The notes beneath the pieces were generated by a model that made no database searches, was not told the origin of the DNA, and saw nothing but the letters and a program-made list of their open reading frames with translations. A program made the translations under genes and the position numbers. Positions 8,418 to 18,395 of a stretch of DNA of 64,000 bases are shown in pieces. Numbering within the stretch: position 1 is the stretch's first letter; each line of letters begins with the position of its first letter. The DNA is from Staphylococcus argensis (GTDB lineage Bacteria; Bacillota; Bacilli; Staphylococcales; Staphylococcaceae): positions 19,609 to 83,608 of the forward strand of contig NZ_PPPX01000004.1 in assembly GCF_002902305.1 (NCBI RefSeq), written 5' to 3'.

Positions 8418-9707
8418 TTAAGGCTCGAAGTCTAATATTTCTACTTTTTGAATGAAAAAGCCGTTCTCAATCGTTGTATCTAGTAGCACATTCTCATTAT
8501 CCTCAGCAATTTCTTTCAATGTAGATAAACCTAAACCACGATTATCTCCTTTAGTAGAGAAATTCTCTTCAAAGAGCGTGTGAACACGTGGCATATCAGG
8601 TTGACATTTATTCATTACTATAAATGTAACAGATTCACTCTCTTGAATAAAACCAACCCTGATGAGTGGTTCGTCTTCAAGTTGTTCAGACGCCTCAATC
8701 GCATTGTCTAAGATAATGCCGATCATGCGGGAGAGGTCGATCGTTTGAAGATTAATCTTTTCAATAATATCAGGCACTTCAATACTGATTCTGATGTTTT
8801 TCTCTTGCGCTTGAAGAATCTTCGTCGTAAGAAGCCCTTTGATTTCACGTACATGGAAATTCTCTAGGCCATTGATCTTAATCGATTTCGCCTGCATATT
8901 GTCTTGCATAGGTACGATTTCTTCATTAAAATATTTGCGCAAACCTTCCATATCATCCTCACGAATAAATTCAGACATCGTTGAGAGGATATTCACATAA
9001 TCATGGCGGAATTTGCGCATCTCATTGTTGATTTTTTCAATTTTAAGCGTGTATTCGTAATAGTTTTGAATTTCTCTTTTATTACGCTTATAGTGTACCT
9101 CTCTTAAAATAGTAAAAGAAATAGTAACTATTAACATTGAAATAGTTACTATACCTACCACACTAATTATTGCCATTACTTTATAAGAAACAAATGAACT
9201 ATATTCGGTTGGCAGTATATAATACACCGTAACAAATATTAAAAATAAAACTATACTCAAAATTATAAGATAAACATTATTAACGGATAAAATGGTATTA
9301 GATAATCTTTTAGTAAGAAATCTAATTAAAAACGTTAGAATTACACTGGAAACGAAAAAGATAGAAGTATATCCTATTAAAAAGTAATGACCTTTATCAA
9401 AAATACCAAATGATCCTAAAGTCCAAATCGCTACTACGTTAGAAAAATATAAAGAAAGTGAAGAAAGGACTAAAGAGAGTACACCAAATGTTTTATTTTT
9501 GCGATATAGATACACTATCATAATTGGTAAAAATATAAAGATACTTTCTCTACCAAGATATATGAGTAAAATGTGTAAGAATATAGTTAATACTATAAAG
9601 AAGATATAATCTTTGGTTTTAAGTTTTAAATTATTTATGACTACCACAGTAAAGTAAGTTATAACTAATTGAATTGTCCCGATGATTAAGTCATTTAGAG
9701 TATCCAT
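8418..9707 (-). CDS. agrC: AIP-sensing histidine kinase AgrC
   Basis: 429 aa. The N-terminal 200 residues form about six membrane segments that bind the autoinducing peptide. A cytoplasmic HPK10-type kinase follows, with the phosphorylated His in MRKFRHDYVNILSTM and an ATP-binding lid near GLGLSTLKEI. The membrane sensor is noticeably more AT-rich than the kinase half, consistent with the rapid divergence usual for agr specificity regions. It sits 20 bases after agrD on the same transcript. Confidence 0.96.
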   Translation of the reverse strand: MDTLNDLIIGTIQLVITYFTVVVINNLKLKTKDYIFFIVLTIFLHILLIYLGRESIFIFLPIMIVYLYRKNKTFGVLSLVLSSLSLYFSNVVAIWTLGSFGIFDKGHYFLIGYTSIFFVSSVILTFLIRFLTKRLSNTILSVNNVYLIILSIVLFLIFVTVYYILPTEYSSFVSYKVMAIISVVGIVTISMLIVTISFTILREVHYKRNKREIQNYYEYTLKIEKINNEMRKFRHDYVNILSTMSEFIREDDMEGLRKYFNEEIVPMQDNMQAKSIKINGLENFHVREIKGLLTTKILQAQEKNIRISIEVPDIIEKINLQTIDLSRMIGIILDNAIEASEQLEDEPLIRVGFIQESESVTFIVMNKCQPDMPRVHTLFEENFSTKGDNRGLGLSTLKEIAEDNENVLLDTTIENGFFIQKVEILDFEP

Positions 9708-9727
9708 AATTTACACACTTTCTAGGT

Positions 9728-9868
9728 TTATTTATCCATTTTATCTATTAATTCTTTTGGAACAGTCGGTTCATCTATATAAGCACCACAACCTACTTTT
9801 GCGGCTATATTACCAAAATAAGTAAAAACATTGATTAATATTTTAAATAAAGTATCTAAAATTGCCAT
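9728..9868 (-). CDS. agrD: Autoinducing peptide precursor AgrD
   Basis: 46 aa. An amphipathic leader (MAILDTLFKILINVFTYFGN), the AIP segment around AAKVGCGAYI, and the acidic recognition tail DEPTVPKELIDKMDK. The conserved DEPxVP after five residues starting with Cys27 places the thiolactone ring as C-G-A-Y-I, by analogy with CDFIM in S. aureus group I. The length of the N-terminal tail cannot be read from sequence. The start lies one base after the agrB stop, with the ribosome-binding site AAGGAGGAG inside the end of agrB. Confidence 0.95.
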   Translation of the reverse strand: MAILDTLFKILINVFTYFGNIAAKVGCGAYIDEPTVPKELIDKMDK

Positions 9869-9869
9869 T

Positions 9870-10436
9870 TTAGAGCTCCTCCTTTTTAAAGAAAATAGGC
9901 AATTGTAGAATGCCTATTATAAATATTCCATAATATATAAGTCCAGAGAAGGGCTTATTCAAGAAAAATGATATCACAATTAAAATGATAGCTGTTATAA
10001 CTGCTAATATTTTTTTCTTTTTATGAAACTTCTTTGGTATTGGTTGTTTTTCAGTAATTCCAGGTGAATATTTAATTAATAGAGCGACACCTAAAAGTGC
10101 TAAAAATAACATTATATAATCTGATCTCACTAAGGTTACTAGCCAAGGTAGAAAAATGAATAAAATCAAATTAAATATATGACAATATAATGGTTTTTTA
10201 GCGTGTGCTCCATGAGCATTAAACCGTAATATTAAAAATGTTAAATGAACAGTTAGTGTATAAAGGAAGATTCCTAGAAGAAGGGAGACGCCATAAGTTA
10301 CAATCATTTTAGTCAAGTTTATCATTACAGTTTGCATACCCAATCTCACTTTTAAATAGGTGATATGGTCTAAGTTATTTCGATCTCTGAGATAACTAGC
10401 AAATTTTTCTATACCATTATCTATAAACTTTGCCAT
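9870..10436 (-). CDS. agrB: AgrD-processing membrane endopeptidase AgrB
   Basis: 188 aa with several membrane segments. The catalytic pair of the AgrB cysteine protease is present as H78 and C85 (NAHGAHAKKPLYCH), at the same spacing as H77/C84 in S. aureus. AgrB cuts the C-terminal tail off AgrD and forms the thiolactone. It is the first gene of the P2 transcript, with AAGGAGAGAAACGC before the ATG. Confidence 0.96.
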   Translation of the reverse strand: MAKFIDNGIEKFASYLRDRNNLDHITYLKVRLGMQTVMINLTKMIVTYGVSLLLGIFLYTLTVHLTFLILRFNAHGAHAKKPLYCHIFNLILFIFLPWLVTLVRSDYIMLFLALLGVALLIKYSPGITEKQPIPKKFHKKKKILAVITAIILIVISFFLNKPFSGLIYYGIFIIGILQLPIFFKKEEL

Positions 10437-10457
10437 AGCGTTTCTCTCCTTACTCTA

Positions 10458-10526
10458 ATTATACGAATTAAAGTAAGAACTGTGCATTTACATGCTTAAC
10501 TGTTCACATTTAATTCCTAACTGTTA
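10458..10526 (-). promoter_or_regulatory. agr P2 promoter with AgrA repeats
   Basis: Read on the minus strand, TAACAGTTA and GAACAGTTA are separated by exactly 12 bases (10497-10526), the AgrA recognition layout. A TATAAT -10 box follows at 10458-10463. Transcription would start near 10451 and run into agrB. Confidence 0.85.
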
Positions 10527-10566
10527 TTAAAATATTTTCCTTATTGATTTTAACATAAAATAGAAT

Positions 10567-10633
10567 ACAGTTTAGAATAAAAAATTACGAGTTAGGGATT
10601 ATGTACCAACAGGGGTTGGCACCGTGTTTTAAT
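10567..10633 (+). promoter_or_regulatory. agr P3 promoter with AgrA repeats
   Basis: ACAGTTTAG (10567-10575) and CGAGTTAGG (10588-10596) lie 21 bases apart. They are weaker matches than those at P2, as in S. aureus. A TTTAAT -10 box (10628-10633) without a good -35 fits an activator-dependent promoter for RNAIII. Confidence 0.7.
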
Positions 10634-10808
10634 AAAGATGTATCATAAAGAGATGATACAGAGTCACTTGAATTTCTAAGTGTAGATAGCGCTACTGATA
10701 CAAACTAGGAATCAATACTCGAATCGTTCGGTTGTAACTGACTCTTCGTATAGTTTGAAAGTAGAACGATATCATTTCTTTGAATATTTAACAAGGAGTT
10801 ACAGATTT

Positions 10809-10886
10809 ATGACACAAGATATCGTAGAAACAGTAACTAAATTTGTTAAATTAATCGCAGAAACAGTTAAGAAATTCACTAAGTAA
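10809..10886 (+). CDS. hld: Delta-hemolysin (PSM-type peptide)
   Basis: 25 aa, formyl-peptide type with no signal sequence: MTQDIVETVTKFVKLIAETV followed by KKFTK. It forms one amphipathic helix, with the same beginning (M-x-Q-D-I) and ending (KKFTK) as the S. aureus peptide of 26 aa. The frame lies inside RNAIII, with AAGGAG about 13 bases upstream. Such peptides lyse membranes and are exported by Pmt, encoded at 22390-26274. Confidence 0.95.
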   Translation: MTQDIVETVTKFVKLIAETVKKFTK

Positions 10887-11108
10887 GCATTGATAATCCC
10901 TATTAAGACTGTAATATTGCTCAGTCGCAAGTCAAGTGTCATTACATTTGCTTAAGCAACAGCAAACAAGTATTAACATGTAAGCTATCGTAACATCATT
11001 CAATCTATCATTATAATAATCGGTAAATTCACTAAATTTTTTCATAATTAATAACATCCCCAAAAATAGATAAAGAAAAAATAACTGTAAAACATTCCCT
11101 TAATAATC

Positions 11109-11143
11109 AAGCCGTGAGTCCCTCCCAAGCTCACGGCTTTCCC
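11109..11143 (+). terminator. RNAIII terminator
   Basis: AAGCCGTGAG and CTCACGGCTT arms with a C-rich 11-base loop (TCCCTCCC), followed by TTCCCTAT. The UCCC loop is also a functional antisense motif in S. aureus RNAIII. Confidence 0.85.
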
Positions 11144-11195
11144 TATGTCTGAAGATGTTGATTCTGTGTAGTTTCGTTACCGATTGCTATGCTCT

Positions 11196-11981
11196 CTACT
11201 TATAAAGTTCCTTTCTCAAGTTCTCGAAAACAGGTATTGCTTTACGCTGTTGAGTCACTTCTTCCATATTTAAATCTAACTCAATTTGTCCTTCTTCGTG
11301 TTCTAATTCCGCTAATATTTCACCATTTGGATTAACGACGATTGAATGGCCTGCATATTCTGTTGCGCCATCGTTGCCACAACCATTGCTTCCCACGACG
11401 AACATATCATTCTCAATTGCCCTCGCTTGGAGTAGGGCACGCCAATGTGCTTTACGGGCTTCTGGCCACTGTGCGACATAGAAAGCAATTTGTGCACCTT
11501 CTCGCGCTGGATAGCGTAAGAGTTCAGGAAATCTCAAGTCATAGCAAATAATCTGAGTTGCTGAGACATCGTCTGTAAGTTGAAACGCTTCAGGTACTTT
11601 GTCGCCAGCTTCGAGATAGTCAGGCTCTTGCAACATCGGCACAAGATGCACTTTATCGTAGTTATTGATGATTTCTCCAGATTTGTTGACAGTAAATGCA
11701 GTGTTGTAAACTTTATCATTTTTAATATTTGAGACAGATCCAGCTACAATTGCGACGTTATAGTCTTGTGCGAGTTGAGCGATGAATTGCTGGCTGCGTT
11801 GTAAGTTGTGATCTGCTAGGTCATTGAGTTGTGCTAAGGCGTAGCCGTTGTTCCACATTTCTGGAAGTACAACGCATTCTGTGTGTTCTGTGACGTTTTT
11901 GTCAAAGAGTTGTTTGATCTTATTTTCGTTTTGTTGTGCATTTGCGGGTTCTATTCTGAATTGTAATACAAGCACTTTCAC
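11196..11981 (-). CDS. Carbon-nitrogen hydrolase (nitrilase superfamily)
   Basis: 261 aa, exactly the length of the gene in this position in S. aureus as I recall it. The Glu-Lys-Cys triad can be read: Glu in CVVLPEMWNN, Lys in NNYDKVHLVP, Cys in IICYDLRFPE. Start chosen at GTG 11981 (VKVLVLQFRIE) behind AAAGGACTG rather than the hydrophobic in-frame extension to 12044. It resembles omega-amidase or predicted C-N hydrolases; the substrate is unknown. A CcpA-type cre lies over its promoter. Confidence 0.88.
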   Translation of the reverse strand: MKVLVLQFRIEPANAQQNENKIKQLFDKNVTEHTECVVLPEMWNNGYALAQLNDLADHNLQRSQQFIAQLAQDYNVAIVAGSVSNIKNDKVYNTAFTVNKSGEIINNYDKVHLVPMLQEPDYLEAGDKVPEAFQLTDDVSATQIICYDLRFPELLRYPAREGAQIAFYVAQWPEARKAHWRALLQARAIENDMFVVGSNGCGNDGATEYAGHSIVVNPNGEILAELEHEEGQIELDLNMEEVTQQRKAIPVFENLRKELYK

Positions 11982-12010
11982 TTTTATCAGTCCTTTTATA
12001 AAAGTAATTA

Positions 12011-12043
12011 TACATAATATACTAGAAAATGATAGCGTTTTCA
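12011..12043 (-). promoter_or_regulatory. Hydrolase promoter with overlapping cre
   Basis: ATGATAGCGTTTTCA (12029-12043) fits the CcpA catabolite-response consensus at 14 of 15 positions. On the minus strand the same bases carry a TTGAAA -35 box followed 17 bases later by TATATT, so CcpA binding would block the promoter. Confidence 0.55.
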
Positions 12044-12134
12044 AAATATAATAAATTCGACTTTTTTGAAGTCATAGTGTTACAAAGATTTTACGATAAA
12101 ATTAATTTTTTAAATTCATATTCAAAAAGTACTA

Positions 12135-12156
12135 TTAACATAATAAAATATGTTAA
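12135..12156. promoter_or_regulatory. Inverted repeat upstream of sdrH
   Basis: Perfect arms TTAACATA and TATGTTAA with a six-base AT spacer, 50 bases before the sdrH start. Placement suggests an operator; the binding protein is unknown. Confidence 0.35.
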
Positions 12157-12205
12157 GTTACAGATAAGAACAATGTGAAGAATGGGAGAAAGAGAGGTGA
12201 GCGAG

Positions 12206-14578
12206 ATGAAAAAATGGCCACATAAATTGATAGCGACAGGTGCAATACTCACGTTAAGTACATCATTGGTGAGTAAACAAGCGAGTGCGGAAGACATGAC
12301 TCATAATCAAGTAGAAAATGCGCCGATGATGAATGCGCAAAATGATGCTGGGATGACGAATCAGTCATCATTTGAAGCGGTGAACCAGAATCAAACTGAA
12401 GAAAATGAAGAGGGGCAGTCCAGCGATAGACAAGAAACAGACGAGATGCCTCACCAAAGTGAAGAAGTAACTTCCAACGAAAACGATCAAGAGGGATCAG
12501 CTAGTGAACCAGCTGAGAGTACAGAAACAGTAGGAAATAACGATAGCCAGAACAGTCGTAATCAGCAATCCGCTTCAGACTCAAAGGAAGAACAATCAAG
12601 TGGTGAAAGTCAAAACCAGCAAGATGAAAATAATTTAGAAGAAAATACCACTGATAATCAAGAAAATGGTTCAGTTGATCATGAAAATGAGCGTCACAAT
12701 GACGATGTAGGTCAAAATTCAAATGACGATGACGAGTCCAATAATAGTGGTCAAGACGAGAGACAAGAGGGCCAAGATAATCATTCTGACGACAGTAATC
12801 AACAAGAGGGCGATAACTCAAATAGTGATGCTGGCAAAGACCTAGATCATTCTCAAGGTAACGACAATCAAGATGGTTCTGACGATAATCAGAATGATTC
12901 TAACTCAAACCAGAATGGTGATGATAACCAAGGGTCAGATGATGATCAAAGTGGTGATGATGACCAAGCTGATTCAGATCAACAACAAGACGATGACCAA
13001 AAAGATGACAACTCAGATTCTGACAAAGACCAACAAGGCGATGATCAACACGATAACCCTGGTCAAGGTAGCGACGATGATAAAGATGACAACCACCAAG
13101 ACGATCCTGGAAAACATCAAGGTGATGACGATGACCAAAAAGGTGACAATGATCAATCAGGAGATGGCAAACACGATAATCATTCTGATGATGATTCACA
13201 AGATCCGTCTGGTGGCCAACACTCTGGTGATGATCCATCTCACTCTGGGAAAGATCCTGGGCAAGGTGGTCAAGATCAACCTGGTAAAGGTGGAGACTCC
13301 GATGATCAAGGTGACCCTCACGGCGGTCAAGATCAGCCAGGACAAGGTGGCCAAAGTGGCGGCAAAGATCATCCGAGCGATAAGCCAGGACATAACGACA
13401 ACCCCGGCGATCAAGGAGATCCGAGTGACAAGCCTGGGCACGACGGAGATGATCAACCAAGCGACAAACCAGGTCAAGGCGATCATCAAGGTGGACAAAC
13501 CGATCCAGATCAACCGTCAGACCCTTCACATCAAGGCGGTCATTCAGGAGATCAAGATCCACACCCTAGCCAACCTTCACAAGGTGACCAGCCATCTGGT
13601 TCAGGTTCGCAAGGATCTCATTCGCAACATCCAAGTCAGCCATCTGGTCCACAAGGCGGGCAAAGTGGTCACGATGGCCAGCACAATCCATCTTCTCAAC
13701 AACCATCGCAACAAGGTGGACAGTCAGGCCAAGCACATCAACCTGGTCAAGGAAAGAGTGACAACCCACAAGGTGTACCACCGGCGCAACAACATCACAA
13801 TGAGCCGACACGCGTAAATCATCAGCCGTCACATCAACAACGCCCAGATTATCAAGGTATGGTACCACCTGCACATCATAATTCGAACCAGCAGGGGAAT
13901 ACTAGTCGAAACGATTCAAATCAAAATCGATTTAATGGCACGAATTTTACCTCAACAGTGAATCGTCCAACGTCACAGAATACACAACCAGATTCGAATC
14001 AATCACGCAGTCATTGGTACGACCGTTTCACAGGACAGCGTAATCAGGATTCGCAAGACAACTCCATTCTTCAACGCTTTAAGTCTATGGCGACCGGTTC
14101 TCTCAAATACAATCCTTTCGTCGTCGATCAAGTAAAAGAGTTGCATCATAACGATAATAAAGTAAGTAATAATGAAATTAATAATATCCTTAAAAAACAA
14201 AACTTCTCTGATAATCATTATTTAAACTCATTACAGAAACAAACGCGATATTTCAAATTCCAATATTTTAACCCGCTCAAAGCCTCTCACTATTACAAGA
14301 ATTTAGACCAACAAGTGCTAGCGCTGATCACAGGGGATATTGGTTCAATGCCGGATTTAAAGAAGCCACACGAGGGTAACGATAAGAGTAAAAGTCAATA
14401 CGAATATCAGCAGAATAAAGATGACAAGATGACAGATACGAGCAAGAATCAAGATGCAGCGAACGAAGCAGTGAAATATAAGCGTACAACGATTTCGCTC
14501 ATCACAGCAATGGTCGTCATCTTCCTCGGCACTATTATTGCCTACATTTATCGCTTAAGAAAACCTGAAGATTCATAA
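12206..14578 (+). CDS. sdrH: SdrH-like surface protein with huge low-complexity region
   Basis: 790 aa, nearly twice the roughly 420 aa of S. aureus SdrH. Signal peptide (MKKWPHKLIATGAILTLSTS ... ASA), then about 530 residues (about 60-590) of Asp/Gln/Asn/Ser, shifting to Gly/Pro/His-rich repeats such as QGGQ, SDKPGH and PSQPS. A more ordered 150-residue stretch follows, and a C-terminal membrane segment (TTISLITAMVVIFLGTIIAYIY) ends in a short basic tail. There is no LPXTG motif, as in SdrH. Its place between the hydrolase and mroQ confirms the identity. Start chosen at ATG 12206 behind GAGAGGTGAG. Confidence 0.85.
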   Translation: MKKWPHKLIATGAILTLSTSLVSKQASAEDMTHNQVENAPMMNAQNDAGMTNQSSFEAVNQNQTEENEEGQSSDRQETDEMPHQSEEVTSNENDQEGSASEPAESTETVGNNDSQNSRNQQSASDSKEEQSSGESQNQQDENNLEENTTDNQENGSVDHENERHNDDVGQNSNDDDESNNSGQDERQEGQDNHSDDSNQQEGDNSNSDAGKDLDHSQGNDNQDGSDDNQNDSNSNQNGDDNQGSDDDQSGDDDQADSDQQQDDDQKDDNSDSDKDQQGDDQHDNPGQGSDDDKDDNHQDDPGKHQGDDDDQKGDNDQSGDGKHDNHSDDDSQDPSGGQHSGDDPSHSGKDPGQGGQDQPGKGGDSDDQGDPHGGQDQPGQGGQSGGKDHPSDKPGHNDNPGDQGDPSDKPGHDGDDQPSDKPGQGDHQGGQTDPDQPSDPSHQGGHSGDQDPHPSQPSQGDQPSGSGSQGSHSQHPSQPSGPQGGQSGHDGQHNPSSQQPSQQGGQSGQAHQPGQGKSDNPQGVPPAQQHHNEPTRVNHQPSHQQRPDYQGMVPPAHHNSNQQGNTSRNDSNQNRFNGTNFTSTVNRPTSQNTQPDSNQSRSHWYDRFTGQRNQDSQDNSILQRFKSMATGSLKYNPFVVDQVKELHHNDNKVSNNEINNILKKQNFSDNHYLNSLQKQTRYFKFQYFNPLKASHYYKNLDQQVLALITGDIGSMPDLKKPHEGNDKSKSQYEYQQNKDDKMTDTSKNQDAANEAVKYKRTTISLITAMVVIFLGTIIAYIYRLRKPEDS

Positions 14579-14582
14579 ACAA

Positions 14583-14636
14583 AGAAACCATCTCTTCCAT
14601 AAAGTTGAAGCGGAAGAGATGGTTTCTCGTTTTTTA
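14583..14636. terminator. Bidirectional terminator between sdrH and mroQ
   Basis: AGAAACCATCTCTTCC pairs perfectly with GGAAGAGATGGTTTCT, followed by CGTTTTTT on the plus strand. Confidence 0.9.
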
Positions 14637-15374
14637 GAAAATGAAATGTAAAATAAATGATGTTTGTTCTTGTAATGATTTAATTTTATCTGGACCAATC
14701 ACAATCTGCATCAATACGACAGTACCATTCATCATCATATGAATCAGAATACTGACCCAAATGCGTTTCGTATAGACATAGAATCCAGCGAGTATAATAC
14801 CGAGCACGAAATAAGTTAAGAAGTGGGACGGATCGCTATGCGCAAATGAGAAGATTGTAGAACTCACGACTGCCGCAAGGATAAAGGCTAATTTGTTGTA
14901 ACCGCGAATCATGTTGTAAATCTCGCCAAATATGACTTTACGAAAGACGAATTCTTCAAGCATTGGCCCCACGATAGAAATCAAGATGATAAACATTGGG
15001 AATTGACGCGCGATTTTCATCAAGTTCTCTGTGTTCTCACTCGACTGTGGTGCACCGAGGAGGATGTTGATGATATTTGTGAGCATCTGCGCCATCATCA
15101 CAGCCACATAACCTGCGACTGCCCAGAGAATGACGTAACGTTTCTCTTCTCTCGGCGGACGTTCAAGTCGTAATGGATTGCGAATGAAATTATGTAAGAA
15201 GATAATGATGATGGCAGCGATGATAAAGAGGATGACTTGCGTATACATATTAGCCGTCAAGAGTTCTTTATCTGACATGCCGTTATAGAAACCGAGCCCT
15301 TTTAAGATCAATGGCCCGAACTGTGCGAGTAAGTAAATAACAATCGTTAAGATTGAAATTGATACACGTGACAT
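14634..15374 (-). CDS. mroQ: CPBP-family membrane protease MroQ
   Basis: 246 aa with about seven or eight membrane segments. The CPBP/Abi catalytic motifs are present: EExxxR in MLEEFVFRKVIFGE and the later His in FAHSDPSHFLTYFVLG. In S. aureus MroQ is needed for full agr activity through AgrD peptide maturation or export, and lies at the same position beside sdrH and groES. AATTGGAGGTACATT precedes the ATG. Its stop lies close to the shared terminator. Confidence 0.92.
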   Translation of the reverse strand: MSRVSISILTIVIYLLAQFGPLILKGLGFYNGMSDKELLTANMYTQVILFIIAAIIIIFLHNFIRNPLRLERPPREEKRYVILWAVAGYVAVMMAQMLTNIINILLGAPQSSENTENLMKIARQFPMFIILISIVGPMLEEFVFRKVIFGEIYNMIRGYNKLAFILAAVVSSTIFSFAHSDPSHFLTYFVLGIILAGFYVYTKRIWVSILIHMMMNGTVVLMQIVIGPDKIKSLQEQTSFILHFIF

Positions 15375-15450
15375 AATGTACCTCCAATTTTTGTTTATAA
15401 TTCATTTTATCGTAAAAGTGATTCAGGTACAAAATACGTGAGTGTTAAAC

Positions 15451-15516
15451 TTGAAATGTTGACCAACTTTGATTAATATAAAAGTATGTTAGCACTCGAA
15501 AGGCGATAGTGCTAAA
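15451..15516 (+). promoter_or_regulatory. groESL promoter with CtsR and CIRCE operators
   Basis: GTTGACCAACTTTGATT (15458-15474) resembles the reverse CtsR heptad repeat (TTTGACC-N3-TTTGACC), and TTAGCACTC-N9-TAGTGCTAA (15490-15516) is a CIRCE element with one mismatch. A TTGAAA box (15451) and TAATAT (15474-15479), 17 apart, place CtsR over the promoter and CIRCE over the leader. Dual CtsR/HrcA control of groESL is known in S. aureus. Confidence 0.85.
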
Positions 15517-15532
15517 CTTTTCCCGACGATGA

Positions 15533-15829
<297 letters not shown>

Positions 15830-15838
15830 TTGAAGTAG

Positions 15839-17482
<1,644 letters not shown>

Positions 17483-17944
17483 GAATAGTGCTGGATGCCG
17501 GTGTGTCAGTGATTTGATGTGTGTGTCGAGCTCCGATTTGGCGGTTATAATAATGCCGCTCAGATTTAAAATGATTATATAAATAGATGGAGACGCCTTC
17601 CATGAGTTGATTGGACTTGTGGGAGGCGTCCTTTTTTGTGGGTTTGGGAGAGGTGGGTTGGGACGCAGAGTACCCATAGTATTAGGCGGAATTGTGAAGT
17701 AACGAGGTTCAGGATTAAAGTGTAGGTTGAGAGACATTTTAACTCATAGAGATATCGTGGGAGCCCGTAGAAAAGATAAAATATGTTAGTAGAGAGCGAA
17801 TTAAATTTGAGTTTCGGTTAACAAAAGTAAAGCTAATGAGGAAGAGATAAGTATTAGTGGAATTAGATAGATCTCGGTAAAGTGTATTGAAATATGTTAT
17901 GTTTACTATGATATTTATGAATTTATCTTTGAGGAATGATCGTA
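17483..17944. other. Gene-free stretch after groEL
   Basis: Apart from the groEL terminator (17592-17637), I see no gene, RNA or repeat in these 460 bases. AT-rich sequence just before 17945 probably holds the promoter of the next gene. Confidence 0.5.
17592..17637 (+). terminator. groESL terminator
   Basis: GACGCCTTCC ... GGGAGGCGTC stem followed by CTTTTTTG. Confidence 0.9.
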
Positions 17945-18316
17945 GTGAAGAGAAAGACTTATTTAAATGTTGGAATTATAGCTCTAATTCTAATAGTTGT
18001 AGGGTCTTATTTAATATATAAGCATAACGAAAAAGAGAAATTTTATAGTGAGCAAAAAGAAAGAATCACTACTTACATGAAATATAATGTTAAAAATTAT
18101 AAGAGCATAACGTTTACTAATTTTAAAAGAAACCCCATGGATGGTTATGACATAACTGGTTATATAAATAACGATAAAAAACTTAAGTTCACAGCTGGTA
18201 TAAGGTCTACAGAAAATTATCAATTTGATGTGGATATGTCGTATACTGATAAACTCGATAATTTAATGATTAAAAATCAAAAAACTCTTACTCAAATTGA
18301 AAAGGAAAAGAAATAG
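17945..18316 (+). CDS. DUF1433-like membrane-anchored protein
   Basis: 123 aa from a GTG start at 17945, placed 9 bases after GAGGA; an ATG at 17936 is too close to that site. One N-terminal membrane segment (VGIIALILIVVGSYLIYK), then an extracellular domain with the features I associate with staphylococcal DUF1433 proteins: YMKYNVKNYKSITFTNFKRN, GYDITGYINND and LKFTAGI. Unlike many relatives there is no lipobox Cys. DUF1433 genes often occur as variable tandem sets; here there is one. Function unknown. Confidence 0.7.
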   Translation: MKRKTYLNVGIIALILIVVGSYLIYKHNEKEKFYSEQKERITTYMKYNVKNYKSITFTNFKRNPMDGYDITGYINNDKKLKFTAGIRSTENYQFDVDMSYTDKLDNLMIKNQKTLTQIEKEKK

Positions 18317-18337
18317 TGAATCTCATGAAACTATAAG

Positions 18338-18390
18338 AGAAAATCTCCCGATAATTGCATAAACTACAGATGCGATTATCAAGAGATTAT
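18338..18390. terminator. Bidirectional terminator
   Basis: AATCTC and GATAATTGCAT pair with ATGCGATTATC and GAGATT around a short loop, between convergent genes. Confidence 0.7.
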
Positions 18391-18395
18391 TTAAT

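Larger units (their letters stand above)
10637..11143 (+). ncRNA. rnaIII: RNAIII, agr effector RNA
   Basis: About 505 bases, close to the 514 of S. aureus RNAIII. It begins with a small 5' hairpin (GTATCAT ... ATGATAC, 10640-10659), as RNAIII does, contains the delta-hemolysin frame, and ends in a strong terminator hairpin. C-rich UCCC stretches typical of its antisense loops occur near 11050 (ATCCCC), 11095 (TTCCCTT) and in the terminator loop (GTCCCTCCC). In S. aureus these loops block translation of rot, spa and others. Ends are estimated from promoter and terminator positions. Confidence 0.9.

Noticed and set aside
12873..13817. Long alternative plus-strand frame and several minus-strand frames inside sdrH
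   Set aside because: Low-complexity repeats leave other frames open; the products are biased runs without ribosome sites, while the sdrH frame has signal peptide and anchor.
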